A stretch of 64,000 bases of DNA. Source: Pseudooceanicola algae (GTDB lineage: Bacteria; Pseudomonadota; Alphaproteobacteria; Rhodobacterales; Rhodobacteraceae). This document shows, piece by piece, positions 8,185 through 15,885 of the stretch. Each line of letters begins with the position of its first letter. Position 1 is the stretch's first letter. The stretch covers positions 344,001 to 408,000 of the forward strand of contig NZ_CP060436.1 of the NCBI RefSeq assembly GCF_003590145.2, written 5' to 3'. Position numbers and translations under genes: made by a program. The notes under the pieces are model-generated. The model was not told the origin of the DNA, ran no database searches, and worked only from the letters and a program-made list of their open reading frames with translations.

Positions 8185-9108
8185 TTACGCCGCCTCAGCC
8201 TTGAGAACGTGATCCCCAATCTGCTGGTATGTCTCAAGCGGACGCAGACGCAAATGCTTATCATCTGCCTGCTCTTCCAATTCCTTCAGAGCTTCCTCCA
8301 AACGATTTTGCTGCTTATCTGACACTTGCGGATCATCTTTTGCAGGCCGCTGAAGGATCATTTCATAGTTTCGAGCGGCCATGCTATTGTGGTCTCGGAC
8401 CTGAATTGTATTCAAATCCCAAAGGCGCAATTTTACTAACTCAAACGACCTTGGGAGAGACGACACTTTGAGTGTCCCAAAATTGGCAACCAATCGCGAG
8501 CCAGAGAAATCAATGACAGGTTCCTGACTGTTTCTTTTCGCGCGCCGCTGTCTGTTTTCACGAAGGTCAGCACTAAAGAAATTTGTGAAGCCGACCCTTT
8601 TGCTTTTGACATAGTCGCAAACAAGGAAAGGAAGGCGGTCACCAGATCCTTCTGTCTCGGCGGCAACTTCCACGAGCTCCCTTGAGCGGGAGTCTTGTGC
8701 CATTCCGGATAGGTAGAGCGATGAAAGCGCCGCCATCCAACTTTGCGCAATTCCTTCAAGGCTGCTGCCCTCGGCCTCTCGCGTGTCGCCAAACGCAATG
8801 CCTGATACCGCTGGGTCCGGCTCACCAATCGCCCGGCCCGCACGCTTGGCCAAGTCCTCTTGCAGATATTCACCCGCGATCTGGATCGCGCTTATCGCAC
8901 CACGTGCATTGGGACCGTAGAGGCAGGTAAGGCGGTCCAGTTGGTTGGCCCACTCGAGATGGAAGCCCTGGTCATTGAAGGCAGCCACGCCCACGACGAA
9001 CCTCTCGTATGAACCAGAAATCGGCTCAAAGAAAACAGGTGCCCAACGCGCTCGGACTCCGTCGCGCAGCTGGGGAAACATGTTCGTGTCTAGCGAAATT
9101 TCCATCAT
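8185..9108 (-). CDS. Hypothetical partner of the HipA-like kinase
   Basis: A 307-aa soluble protein translated from ATG at 9108, overlapping the stop of the HipA-like gene by 4 bp (ATGA), so the two are translationally coupled. The C-terminal 60 residues are charged and probably coiled coil. I do not recognise the family. Small DUF3037-type proteins often accompany HipA-like kinases, and the N-terminal pattern ERFVVGVAAFNDQGFH is loosely reminiscent, but the length is more than twice that family's. It could be the antitoxin, a substrate or an adaptor. Confidence 0.5.
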   Translation of the reverse strand: MMEISLDTNMFPQLRDGVRARWAPVFFEPISGSYERFVVGVAAFNDQGFHLEWANQLDRLTCLYGPNARGAISAIQIAGEYLQEDLAKRAGRAIGEPDPAVSGIAFGDTREAEGSSLEGIAQSWMAALSSLYLSGMAQDSRSRELVEVAAETEGSGDRLPFLVCDYVKSKRVGFTNFFSADLRENRQRRAKRNSQEPVIDFSGSRLVANFGTLKVSSLPRSFELVKLRLWDLNTIQVRDHNSMAARNYEMILQRPAKDDPQVSDKQQNRLEEALKELEEQADDKHLRLRPLETYQQIGDHVLKAEAA

Positions 9109-9902
9109 ACCATCTGCGGCACGCCTAGTGCCTTACTTGCGTCAAGCGACACTCTAGCCGTTCTTTTCTCAAGAAATTCTTTCAGAGCTTCGGTATACTG
9201 TAGCGGCAACAGGTCAGCAATGCGACTGTTTTGCGAGGTCTCGCTGGCATCAAAGCCGTCGATCTCGACCCCAAACTGTCGAGCAGCCTTCGCGCATTTT
9301 TTCTTTTGCTCCAAGGTCATGAACCGCGTCACCCACAACCCCAACTTGTTCAAATATTCTACATCCGGGTCTAAATTTTCGGGTTGCCAGCTAGGGCCTG
9401 TAAAGCAGTGCCCATGATCAATGATCCAATACTCATTGTCCCCGCCAAATAGAAAATTTCCGGTATTCCTATCGACATTGGCTACCCAAGAGTCAAAAGC
9501 GTACAGCTGACCGAGGTCGTTCCACTTGGCTATTTCAGAAACCAGAGCGCTCTTGCCCGAGTCATCAGAGCCTTTCCATCGGTAGGTCATATTCGGAACT
9601 TTCACATCGACGCTCACGAATGCCAAATGGGAGCCATCTTGTAGCTGCGGCGCTTTATTGATCGGAAGGACGCCCGGACGAACTAATCCAAGGTAGCAGT
9701 CTGGGATTGGCAAATTGGCTTCCCGAGCCAAACAAAATACGATCAATTCGTTGCAGAGTTGAATTAAATTGAGGTCCTTTATGACGGCTAGACGTTCTTC
9801 TCCGTCATCGGTGAGAACCGGACCGCGGAATGTGTCGTTCACATTGCCGTCTTTAAATCCCTCAGCCCCAACTAAAACCGAGGCAAGTCGAACTTCAGAC
9901 AT
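9105..9902 (-). CDS. HipA-like protein kinase
   Basis: A 265-aa protein; ATG 9902 is chosen because AAGGA lies five bases upstream, and an in-frame start at 9944 lacks such a site. K42 in AVIKDLN and E52 in NELIV suit the ATP-binding lysine and helix glutamate. D144-R145-N146 with N149 (ANVDRNTGNFLF) forms the catalytic loop, and D162-H163-G164 (WIIDHGH) the metal-binding site. These define the HipA/PI3K-like fold. HipA-type kinases phosphorylate translation factors or tRNA synthetases and cause growth arrest. No classic HipB HTH antitoxin is present; the coupled downstream protein may fill that role. Confidence 0.7.
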   Translation of the reverse strand: MSEVRLASVLVGAEGFKDGNVNDTFRGPVLTDDGEERLAVIKDLNLIQLCNELIVFCLAREANLPIPDCYLGLVRPGVLPINKAPQLQDGSHLAFVSVDVKVPNMTYRWKGSDDSGKSALVSEIAKWNDLGQLYAFDSWVANVDRNTGNFLFGGDNEYWIIDHGHCFTGPSWQPENLDPDVEYLNKLGLWVTRFMTLEQKKKCAKAARQFGVEIDGFDASETSQNSRIADLLPLQYTEALKEFLEKRTARVSLDASKALGVPQMV

Positions 9903-9987
9903 GGAAATCCTTAACAAATGTCGGTTACTTGCCTTGATACACACGCAATACGAGCGTGAGCAAGAGGTTAGCCGCCAGTAGCAACTA

Positions 9988-10296
9988 CTACGCGGGTGCG
10001 CGCCCGAGATATTGGATCGCGACTTCTTGGCAGGCCTTAGCCATAGCCTTTGCTACCGTGCGCAAGTTCCTCTGCGTCACGATTGCGCGCATGCGCGGAC
10101 CATTCGCGGTCGATTGTACCACGCCATGCTCAAAGAGCAGAAATCTTCGGCTCTCATCCTCGAACGTTATCGGTTTCAGCAATGGCTGCAACTGACTGAA
10201 GAACAGGATCGTTTCGCTGGGTTTATCAGGGTCGTCTGAAAAGAGCTTCCATAGGTCGTTCTCATCGACTTTGCCGTCATACTCGATGTGGGTCAC
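9988..10296 (-). CDS. Hypothetical small protein, third gene of leftward operon
   Basis: A 102-aa protein that I do not recognise, with a charged N-terminus and a helical C-terminus (RTVAKAMAKACQEVAIQYLG). Its start overlaps the stop of the upstream coiled-coil gene by 4 bp, so the three genes 11718 to 9988 form one operon. It ends 86 bp before the HipA-like start and may be read through into it. Confidence 0.45.
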   Translation of the reverse strand: MTHIEYDGKVDENDLWKLFSDDPDKPSETILFFSQLQPLLKPITFEDESRRFLLFEHGVVQSTANGPRMRAIVTQRNLRTVAKAMAKACQEVAIQYLGRAPA

Positions 10297-10937
10297 GGCG
10301 CTCTTGGGTTCCCGACAGTTACACTCGTGAGGCGCAAGGGCTGGACCCGGCCAGCAAACTCGCTGCGATACGCCTCGAAGGCCTGTCTCACTCGCTCTAC
10401 AACGGTATCCCGAGTTGGGCGAGGCTCCGGCGGTGTTTCCTTGCGCCGACGTTTGACCGTCACATAGACAAATTCTTCATCCGCGTGCGTATCGGAAATG
10501 TCCCATCCCTTGCCCAAGGACTTGTTCACGAACTTCGACGCGGCGTCGATCTCGTGTTCTTTCTTGGATTTGTCCGCGGCATCGAATTTCTGCCGTTCCG
10601 CCGCTAACAGGGCATGGCAGGTCGGCACCAAGACCTCGTCAATTTCTCCGGTGTCGTGGAAGTGCTGAGCAGCTTCCTTAACCGTTTTCTCGTGCTCCTC
10701 AGCGGAGGCTATATCGTCCTCCAGCTCGGCAACACGAGCCTTTAGCCGCGCCAGTTGTTCAAGTGCCTTGTTGTAGTCGTTCTTGGCCTTCTGGGTCGCG
10801 TCGTTTGCCTCGCGCTTGGTTGCTGCGAACAGGTCGTCCAAGTCGAGGTTGGGCACCCCCTCAATGAGGCGCTTCAACTGATCGGTCGGGCTGCTGCCGT
10901 CCGGGTGATACAGGAAACCGTCGCGCAACTCAGCCAT
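10293..10937 (-). CDS. Coiled-coil protein, second gene of leftward operon
   Basis: A 214-aa protein. Residues about 35-90 form a long coiled coil (LEQLARLKARVAELEDDI lies inside it); the C-terminal part is basic. It overlaps its neighbours by 8 bp and 4 bp. No catalytic motif is visible. With a clamp-like protein upstream, a structural or replication-accessory role is conceivable, but this is inference. Confidence 0.45.
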   Translation of the reverse strand: MAELRDGFLYHPDGSSPTDQLKRLIEGVPNLDLDDLFAATKREANDATQKAKNDYNKALEQLARLKARVAELEDDIASAEEHEKTVKEAAQHFHDTGEIDEVLVPTCHALLAAERQKFDAADKSKKEHEIDAASKFVNKSLGKGWDISDTHADEEFVYVTVKRRRKETPPEPRPTRDTVVERVRQAFEAYRSEFAGRVQPLRLTSVTVGNPRAP

Positions 10938-11718
10938 CCCACACCTCTAGGTCTGGAACATCGGAACCGAGAGTACGCTCGATAAGGAGGCCACGTCCTC
11001 CTGCGTGATGAAAGCAGACGGGGCTGCACTGGAAGTCGATTTGGGTGGCAACCTTGACCATCTGGGCAAAGGCTCGCCGCTCGAAGCGCATTGCTCTTGT
11101 TGCGTTGGTGTCGAAGTCGACAAGGTAATCGCTCGTAAAGCGCTTCGTCTTCCTGTCGAAGATGCGGGCGATCATGCCACGAGGCGATATGTAGACGTCT
11201 TTGTGCAACTTGTTCGTTGAAAGGGTGCGACGGAAGTCCTCACGGGTCTGGGCGCTGACGGCCTTTCCGCTGTGGAAATTCCAGTAGTTGTCTAATGTCG
11301 CTGCACGTGCTTCAGAGATTCTTGGAGCGTCACCGCACCGGAAATGCTGTCGCCAATCGACAAGCAGCTCTTGTCCATTGCTCCACATGAACAGTTGTGC
11401 TTCGCCAGCCAGCAAAAGAGCGTCTGGCGGCTCGCCAAAGGCTTCAAGTGTTCTGAATGCAGCCGGGCTAAACTTGAGACCGGGCAGGTCATTCTCACCG
11501 ATCTCAAACTCCAGAATCAAACTGTTGGTGACGACGTGGAGCTTGCCGGCGATGAGATGCACCCATGTCTCGACGGGGTCGCCTGATCGCTTAACGAAAG
11601 GTGCAAGGAAGACCAGTCCATCGACAAAGTCCGGCGGCAAAGCAAACCTGTCACCCTCCACCGGGTCGGTGGAAAGTGGCTGGCTGTAGGGCCGTGTATT
11701 CGTGAACGTCTGCAACAT
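10930..11718 (-). CDS. Hypothetical protein, possible sliding-clamp-like fold
   Basis: A 262-aa protein that begins the three-gene leftward operon next to the tRNA. It has no catalytic motif. The alternation of short strands and helices, with a central 'L.VVTNSLILEFEI' and a closing 'CSPVCFHHAGGRGLLIERTL', resembles the repeating pattern of DNA sliding clamps, where a helix is followed by a strand pair ending in a hydrophobic hairpin. Some phages carry divergent clamps. This is a pattern-level guess only; a structural prediction would settle it. The start ATG at 11718 lacks a strong ribosome site. Confidence 0.35.
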   Translation of the reverse strand: MLQTFTNTRPYSQPLSTDPVEGDRFALPPDFVDGLVFLAPFVKRSGDPVETWVHLIAGKLHVVTNSLILEFEIGENDLPGLKFSPAAFRTLEAFGEPPDALLLAGEAQLFMWSNGQELLVDWRQHFRCGDAPRISEARAATLDNYWNFHSGKAVSAQTREDFRRTLSTNKLHKDVYISPRGMIARIFDRKTKRFTSDYLVDFDTNATRAMRFERRAFAQMVKVATQIDFQCSPVCFHHAGGRGLLIERTLGSDVPDLEVWDG

Positions 11719-11978
11719 CGGTGTCGAAAAGGCCTTGGACTTCAGTCAGTAAGCGTCAACGAGAGGATGTAGTCAACCTCCCGCCCGGACTCCGGGCCTG
11801 CTGTTACGGCTATAAATTTAGGAACGAGTGATTTTTGCCGGATTGCGCTTTGTCCGCAGGTCGTTTAAACGCACGATCAGCGCTCGGTGGCGCACCAGAG
11901 GTCAATTGCATGACAATTGCATGATGGTGGAAGTCGAGTTCGTCAAAACCACGAAAACACACATGTTTTCAACGGTTT

Positions 11979-12054
11979 GCCCCTATAGCTCAGCTGGTAG
12001 AGCAACTGATTTGTAATCAGTAGGTCCGCGGTTCGAGTCCGTGTGGGGGCACCA
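11979..12054 (+). tRNA. tRNA-Thr (anticodon TGT)
   Basis: A 76-nt cloverleaf including an encoded CCA. The acceptor stem pairs GCCCCTA with TGGGGGC. The D arm has AGCTCAGCTGGTAGAGC. The anticodon stem ACTGA/TCAGT encloses loop TTTGTAA with anticodon TGT. The T arm contains GGTTCGAGTCC. Its 3' part from 12007 is the integration site of the downstream prophage and is duplicated at 53398-53445. The intact gene shows that integration left the tRNA functional. Confidence 0.97.
12007..12054 (+). repeat. attL: 48-bp tRNA 3' end repeat
   Basis: Identical over 48 bp to 53398-53445; the identity begins at TGATTTGT in the anticodon arm and ends at the CCA. The base before the repeat differs (C here, G at attR), as do the bases after it. 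Confidence 0.93.
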
Positions 12055-12070
12055 CAAATCATTGAAATTA

Positions 12071-12091
12071 CTGAATACTTTAAGTATTCAG
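12071..12091. repeat. Inverted repeat 17 bp after the tRNA
   Basis: CTGAATACTT (12071-12080) and AAGTATTCAG (12082-12091) are perfect complements about one T. It may terminate the tRNA transcript or be an integrase/Xis site next to attL. No U run follows. Confidence 0.4.
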
Positions 12092-12117
12092 TTGTATGCG
12101 TCCGAGCGTCCGAGTTT

Positions 12118-12131
12118 GTCCGAATTCGGAC
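12118..12131. promoter_or_regulatory. GTCCGAATTCGGAC palindrome with TCCGAG repeats
   Basis: A perfect 14-bp palindrome preceded by two direct copies of CGTCCGAG at 12099-12114. The four TCCGA half-sites in 35 bp lie between attL and the first cargo gene. They could be arm-type integrase sites or an operator. Confidence 0.35.
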
Positions 12132-12186
12132 GGGCAGTTTCTATGCCAAATGATGCTGCCAGCAATATTTTTCTGAAGTACTGCTT

Positions 12187-12203
12187 GGTCACGGGGCGTG
12201 ACC
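12187..12203. promoter_or_regulatory. Candidate operator of the VapBC45-like operon
   Basis: GGTCACG and CGTGACC are perfect 7-bp arms about GGG, 69 bp before the antitoxin start, followed at once by a TATATGAT stretch that could be a -10 box. A smaller inverted repeat, TCACT-CTGA-AGTGA, lies at 12230-12243. Antitoxins of this type usually repress their own promoter, so one of these is the likely site. Confidence 0.4.
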
Positions 12204-12271
12204 TGCGTATATGATTATTTCCAATTGGATCACTCTGAAGTGACAGGTGATCCGGCTCGGGAGGCCGCATC

Positions 12272-12967
12272 ATGAAACACGAACTGATTGGAGTAGGCCT
12301 CTACACTCCCAGCGAAGCGGGGCGCCTGACCGGCACGGCCTCTGGGAAGATCAGTCGCTGGCTGAAGGGGCACGATGCGAACGGGAAGCACTACGATCCG
12401 TTGTGGCAAGGTGACATTCCAACCGACGATGGGCCCGTGCTGCTAAGCTTCCGGGATCTGATGGAGACCAGGGTGGTGAATGCTTTCATAACCATGGGGG
12501 TTTCACCGGTTCGGATGCGGGCGGCGCTCAACTTGGCGCGCGAGGTCATCGGCGCCAGTCATCCTTTCTCCACAAATCGTTTCAGGACCGATGGTCGCGA
12601 GATCTTCCTTCACGTGATCGAAGACGACGAAAACGGCGAGCAGCGAGAGCACCTCCTCAATCTATTTCGCCGCCAATATTCGTTCCGGGAAGTTCTGGAT
12701 CCGGTGTTGAGAACCGTTGAGTTCGACGATGGCGGAAACCCCTTGCTGTGGTGGCCCCGGGGAAGGCGGACGAACATCGTTCTGGACCCGCGCAGATCAT
12801 TTGGGGCCCCCATCGAAGCGACGACGAGCGTGCCTACAGAGGTTCTTGCTGAGTACGCGGCGCACCAAGGCGAGGCGGAAACCGCCATTGCCTATGACGT
12901 TCCACTGGAAGCCGTTCGACGGGCCGTGGAGTTCGAGCAGATCCTCAAGGGGCCGATGGCTGCTTGA
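12272..12967 (+). CDS. DUF433-type antitoxin with MerR-like N-terminus (VapB45-like)
   Basis: A 231-aa protein behind GGGAGG. The first 60 residues resemble a MerR-like HTH (LYTPSEAGRLTGTASGKISRW). The C-terminal 60 residues carry the DUF433 pattern: 'RRSFGAPIEATTSVPTEVL' followed by a helix with the 'AIAYDVPLEAVRRAVEFE' signature. It overlaps a PIN-like toxin gene by 4 bp. Gene order, sizes (231 and 137 aa) and domains match the VapB45/VapC45 pair of Mycobacterium tuberculosis, where the DUF433 protein neutralises the PIN-like RNase. It should bind the toxin and repress the operon. Confidence 0.8.
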   Translation: MKHELIGVGLYTPSEAGRLTGTASGKISRWLKGHDANGKHYDPLWQGDIPTDDGPVLLSFRDLMETRVVNAFITMGVSPVRMRAALNLAREVIGASHPFSTNRFRTDGREIFLHVIEDDENGEQREHLLNLFRRQYSFREVLDPVLRTVEFDDGGNPLLWWPRGRRTNIVLDPRRSFGAPIEATTSVPTEVLAEYAAHQGEAETAIAYDVPLEAVRRAVEFEQILKGPMAA

Positions 12968-13377
12968 AGGTTTTCTTCGATAACTGCACCTCGCCGGTGC
13001 TGGCGTCTACTCTGAACGGGTATCTGTGCCACTACGATCATGAAGCCCTGCATATCAAGGATGTGCAAGGCCTGCCTGCCGGGCGGCACTCGACGGATGA
13101 AGACTGGATCAAGTTTCTGAGCGCGAGCCCTGAGGCCTGGATCTTCATTTCGGCAGATCGACGCATCCTAAAAAACAGAGGAGAACGCGCCGCGCTGCGT
13201 TCGGCCGGTCTTCACGGCTTTATCCTGGCAAAGGGCTTTCAGAAGCAGACGTCGGCAAAGAATGCCGGTTCCCTGGTTCAGCGCTGGCCGGATATCGAGA
13301 ACTTAGTTTCCTTGATGTCACCGCCTGTGATCTTTGAAATTCCCGTTAGCGGAAAGATTAAATCCTTACCGTTTTAG
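12964..13377 (+). CDS. PIN-like RNase toxin (VapC45-like)
   Basis: A 137-aa protein that starts at TTG inside the antitoxin stop (TTGA overlap). The opening KVFFDNCTSP carries the first metal-binding acid (D6), and 'HSTDEDWIKFL' and 'FISADRRIL' supply the later acids of the PIN fold (DUF5615/VapC45 type). Such toxins cut tRNA or rRNA. Coupling to the DUF433 gene keeps it in balance with the antitoxin. In a prophage it could stabilise the element or act in defence. The following KAP gene starts 56 bp later, so co-transcription is possible. Confidence 0.75.
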   Translation: MKVFFDNCTSPVLASTLNGYLCHYDHEALHIKDVQGLPAGRHSTDEDWIKFLSASPEAWIFISADRRILKNRGERAALRSAGLHGFILAKGFQKQTSAKNAGSLVQRWPDIENLVSLMSPPVIFEIPVSGKIKSLPF

Positions 13378-13433
13378 GTGTGTTCTGCCGATGCAGCTAT
13401 CGGGATCGTCGAAAGAAAGTGAGCTATTACGAA

Positions 13434-14822
13434 ATGAGGCTGACACTACCAACTGCGAAGTGCGAAATTTATGTTGATGGCTTTTCCGGTCAAGATTTGT
13501 TGGGGCGCGCCGAGACAGGTAAACAGCTTACCGCTTTGGTGGATCGGCTGGAAGATCCAGTTGTCATCGCACTAGATGGCCCTTGGGGAAGTGGTAAATC
13601 ATACTTCTTGCAGCGATGGGCAGGGGCGCATCATAATGAGTTCTCTGGCAATTCAACGGTCATATACCTGGACGCGTTCAAGAACGATTATCTGGATGAT
13701 CCGCTCATCGCACTCACCGCTGCGATAGCTGATCGATTTGAGAAAGCTGAAGAGGCCGGCCGGGGCAGGTCTTGGGAAAGGGCCAAGCGAGCCGCTGTGT
13801 CGCTCTCGCGGCCAGCTTTTCGGATTGGCTTGGCCATGGGGACCGCAGGTTTAAGTGAAGTTGTTGGCCCCGCCCTTGATGCGGCTCTGAAAGCCGCCGG
13901 TGAAGACATCGAGCAGCGAGCGGAAGATGCTTTCTGGGCAGCCGAGCAGAGCCGCCGGGCGGCGATGGAGCAATTCAGAGGGGCCTTGGATGCCATAACC
14001 GCCGGTGGGGAGGGGGAAGATGAGGGGTCTCCAATTGTAATCGTTGTTGATGAACTGGATCGCTGCCGGCCTGATTATGCTCTTGCGATGCTGGAAGTAG
14101 CGAAGCATTTTTTTTCGGTGCCCCGAGTGCATTTTGTCTTGGGTGTCAACATGAACGCACTCCAGCACATTGTCAGGGCGCGTTATGGAGTGAGCGTTGA
14201 TGCGGCGGAATACCTCAAGCGGTTCGTATCTATTGTCCTCAATCTCCCAGAAAGTTCTGATCAATATGGTCGCACTGTAGCTTCTTATACATACTTTGAA
14301 GCGGTTGCGGCTCGAATGGAGATACCCCATTCTATCTCTAAGACGCTTCTTGGTCCGCACGTGAAACTTTTGGCGAAATCCGGAAACTTATCGTTGAGAG
14401 ATGTTGAGCGGCTTTTGTCGCATGCGGTTTTAGTGCCGGATTTTGAATCATTGATACGTTATCGTTCCGGCTACCAAGTGGTAGTGGCTTCATGCTTGAT
14501 CTTAAAGGCGTTGCGGCCAGAATTGTACGATGCCGCAATTAAGAACAGTATTGCCATTGAACAGATCGACGATTTTTATGGCATCACAGCAGAAATGATT
14601 GGTGCGGATCAAGCCTCGAGACGCAGCGGCAAGTTTTCTCAAGATGCTATGATGATCAACAAGTGCTGGAGCTTTATTATATCCGGCGGAGAAAGCGAGA
14701 AAAGCGACGAGAAAAGGGAGCTGCTGTCAAGAATGTTTGATGAATTTGGTGATGTTCATTTACCGAGTTTTGTTCGGTCAATCGGGGAGAGCCACTTCTC
14801 GAATTTTAGATTAATCGGATGA
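13434..14822 (+). CDS. KAP family P-loop NTPase
   Basis: A 462-aa protein. ATG at 13434 is preferred because KAP proteins of this type open with a short strand before 'DGF.G.D..GR'; an in-frame start 54 bp earlier is possible. Walker A is at residues 49-56 (GPWGSGKS), Walker B at 204-209 (VVDELD), followed by RCRPDYALAMLE, the KAP signature. Residues about 120-155 form a Gly/Ala-rich hydrophobic stretch that may insert in a membrane. KAP NTPases occur in phage exclusion (PifA, QatA). The gene is visibly AT-richer than the phage genes and lies in the attL-integrase islet with a toxin-antitoxin pair and an HNH-type gene. Confidence 0.8.
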   Translation: MRLTLPTAKCEIYVDGFSGQDLLGRAETGKQLTALVDRLEDPVVIALDGPWGSGKSYFLQRWAGAHHNEFSGNSTVIYLDAFKNDYLDDPLIALTAAIADRFEKAEEAGRGRSWERAKRAAVSLSRPAFRIGLAMGTAGLSEVVGPALDAALKAAGEDIEQRAEDAFWAAEQSRRAAMEQFRGALDAITAGGEGEDEGSPIVIVVDELDRCRPDYALAMLEVAKHFFSVPRVHFVLGVNMNALQHIVRARYGVSVDAAEYLKRFVSIVLNLPESSDQYGRTVASYTYFEAVAARMEIPHSISKTLLGPHVKLLAKSGNLSLRDVERLLSHAVLVPDFESLIRYRSGYQVVVASCLILKALRPELYDAAIKNSIAIEQIDDFYGITAEMIGADQASRRSGKFSQDAMMINKCWSFIISGGESEKSDEKRELLSRMFDEFGDVHLPSFVRSIGESHFSNFRLIG

Positions 14823-14909
14823 GCGTCGCTGGGCCTTTGTTAGGGCTTAGAGTACCTTTATTTTCGCCACATCCAAAGTTGCAGAAATGGCTGAGGGGGG
14901 TGGCTCTGT

Positions 14910-15731
14910 ATGGGGGAGGCTAATAGAAGAAGCGCGAGTAGGGCCGAAATTCTAAAGTCGGCAAAGAGGTGCGTTTATTGCAGCTCTACTTCCGCGACCA
15001 CAATTGAACATATGCCGCCACGCGGCATGTTTGAAGGGAAGGACCGCCCGAGCGGATGGGAGTTCGCTTGCTGTGATCGCTGCAATGAAGGTTCTCGGGG
15101 CTCTGATGCCGTCGCTCAGCTTTTTGCCTTGATTGAGCCCATATCGGTGAGCGGATGGAAGGGTGATCAAATATCTAGGGCAATGGCCGCAGTTAGAAAG
15201 CAAGCACCGAAAGTGCTCTCGGAGTTGAGTCCGCTGGGCAAGTCTCGGCCAGTGCTCTTGAACCGGAAAGGTTTGCTGCATGAAGCGGTCGAACTGAAAG
15301 CGGACGGTCCAGCAACAAAAGCTCACCTCGATGTATTTGCTGCAAAGATGGCCATGGCAACTTTTGCGACATACATCGGTCGACCGATGAACATGGATGG
15401 GATCATCTACACACAGTGGTTTCTCAATCGTGGAATGGGCCAAGATGCCTATCACGCCTCATTGTCGATCATGCCGAGTTTTGATGAACTCCGGCAAGGA
15501 AGGAAGACCTCTGGAAAGCAATTCCACCTTCATTACAACACTGATTTAAGTAGCTTAATTGTGGGCCTTATTTCTTTTCATGGATGTCTTACCGTCATGC
15601 TTGTTGCTTCCGATGGAGATGAGTTTAGGCCAACTCTCGATAATATGTTGCAAAGGATGATTGGTCCTCACAGACCGGGCTCTCAACTTACGGAGCCAGG
15701 GTTGCCAAACCTAGAATTCCTTCGATCCTAG
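14910..15731 (+). CDS. Predicted HNH-type endonuclease-like protein
   Basis: A 273-aa protein with AGGGGGG before ATG. The N-terminus has C21xxC24, a TIEHMPP motif with H34, and C55xxC58-N59, the spacing of zinc-bound HNH nucleases that read 'C..C...EH..P...C..CN'. The remaining 200 residues contain no motif I know. The gene follows the KAP NTPase by 87 bp on the same strand, with similar AT-rich composition. An NTPase plus a nuclease in a cargo islet suggests a two-gene defence module, but the pairing is not one I can match to a named system. The HNH assignment rests on metal ligands only. Confidence 0.6.
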   Translation: MGEANRRSASRAEILKSAKRCVYCSSTSATTIEHMPPRGMFEGKDRPSGWEFACCDRCNEGSRGSDAVAQLFALIEPISVSGWKGDQISRAMAAVRKQAPKVLSELSPLGKSRPVLLNRKGLLHEAVELKADGPATKAHLDVFAAKMAMATFATYIGRPMNMDGIIYTQWFLNRGMGQDAYHASLSIMPSFDELRQGRKTSGKQFHLHYNTDLSSLIVGLISFHGCLTVMLVASDGDEFRPTLDNMLQRMIGPHRPGSQLTEPGLPNLEFLRS

Positions 15732-15885
15732 ATTGGGTGATACCGTTATTTGAAATGCAGGATCTCATCTAAAGCGCTGCGCCAGCGAGCACAGTACCCC
15801 GGGTTCAATCAGGTTCCGATCATAAGGCAGGCTGAGGGTGGGTACGTCGGCCATCTTCTCGGATCAATCCATGTCGTTCAGCCCG

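Noticed and set aside
12055-15731. A separate genomic island independent of the prophage
   Set aside because: No second direct repeat or recombinase separates this interval from the integrase; the attL/attR pair encloses it with the phage.
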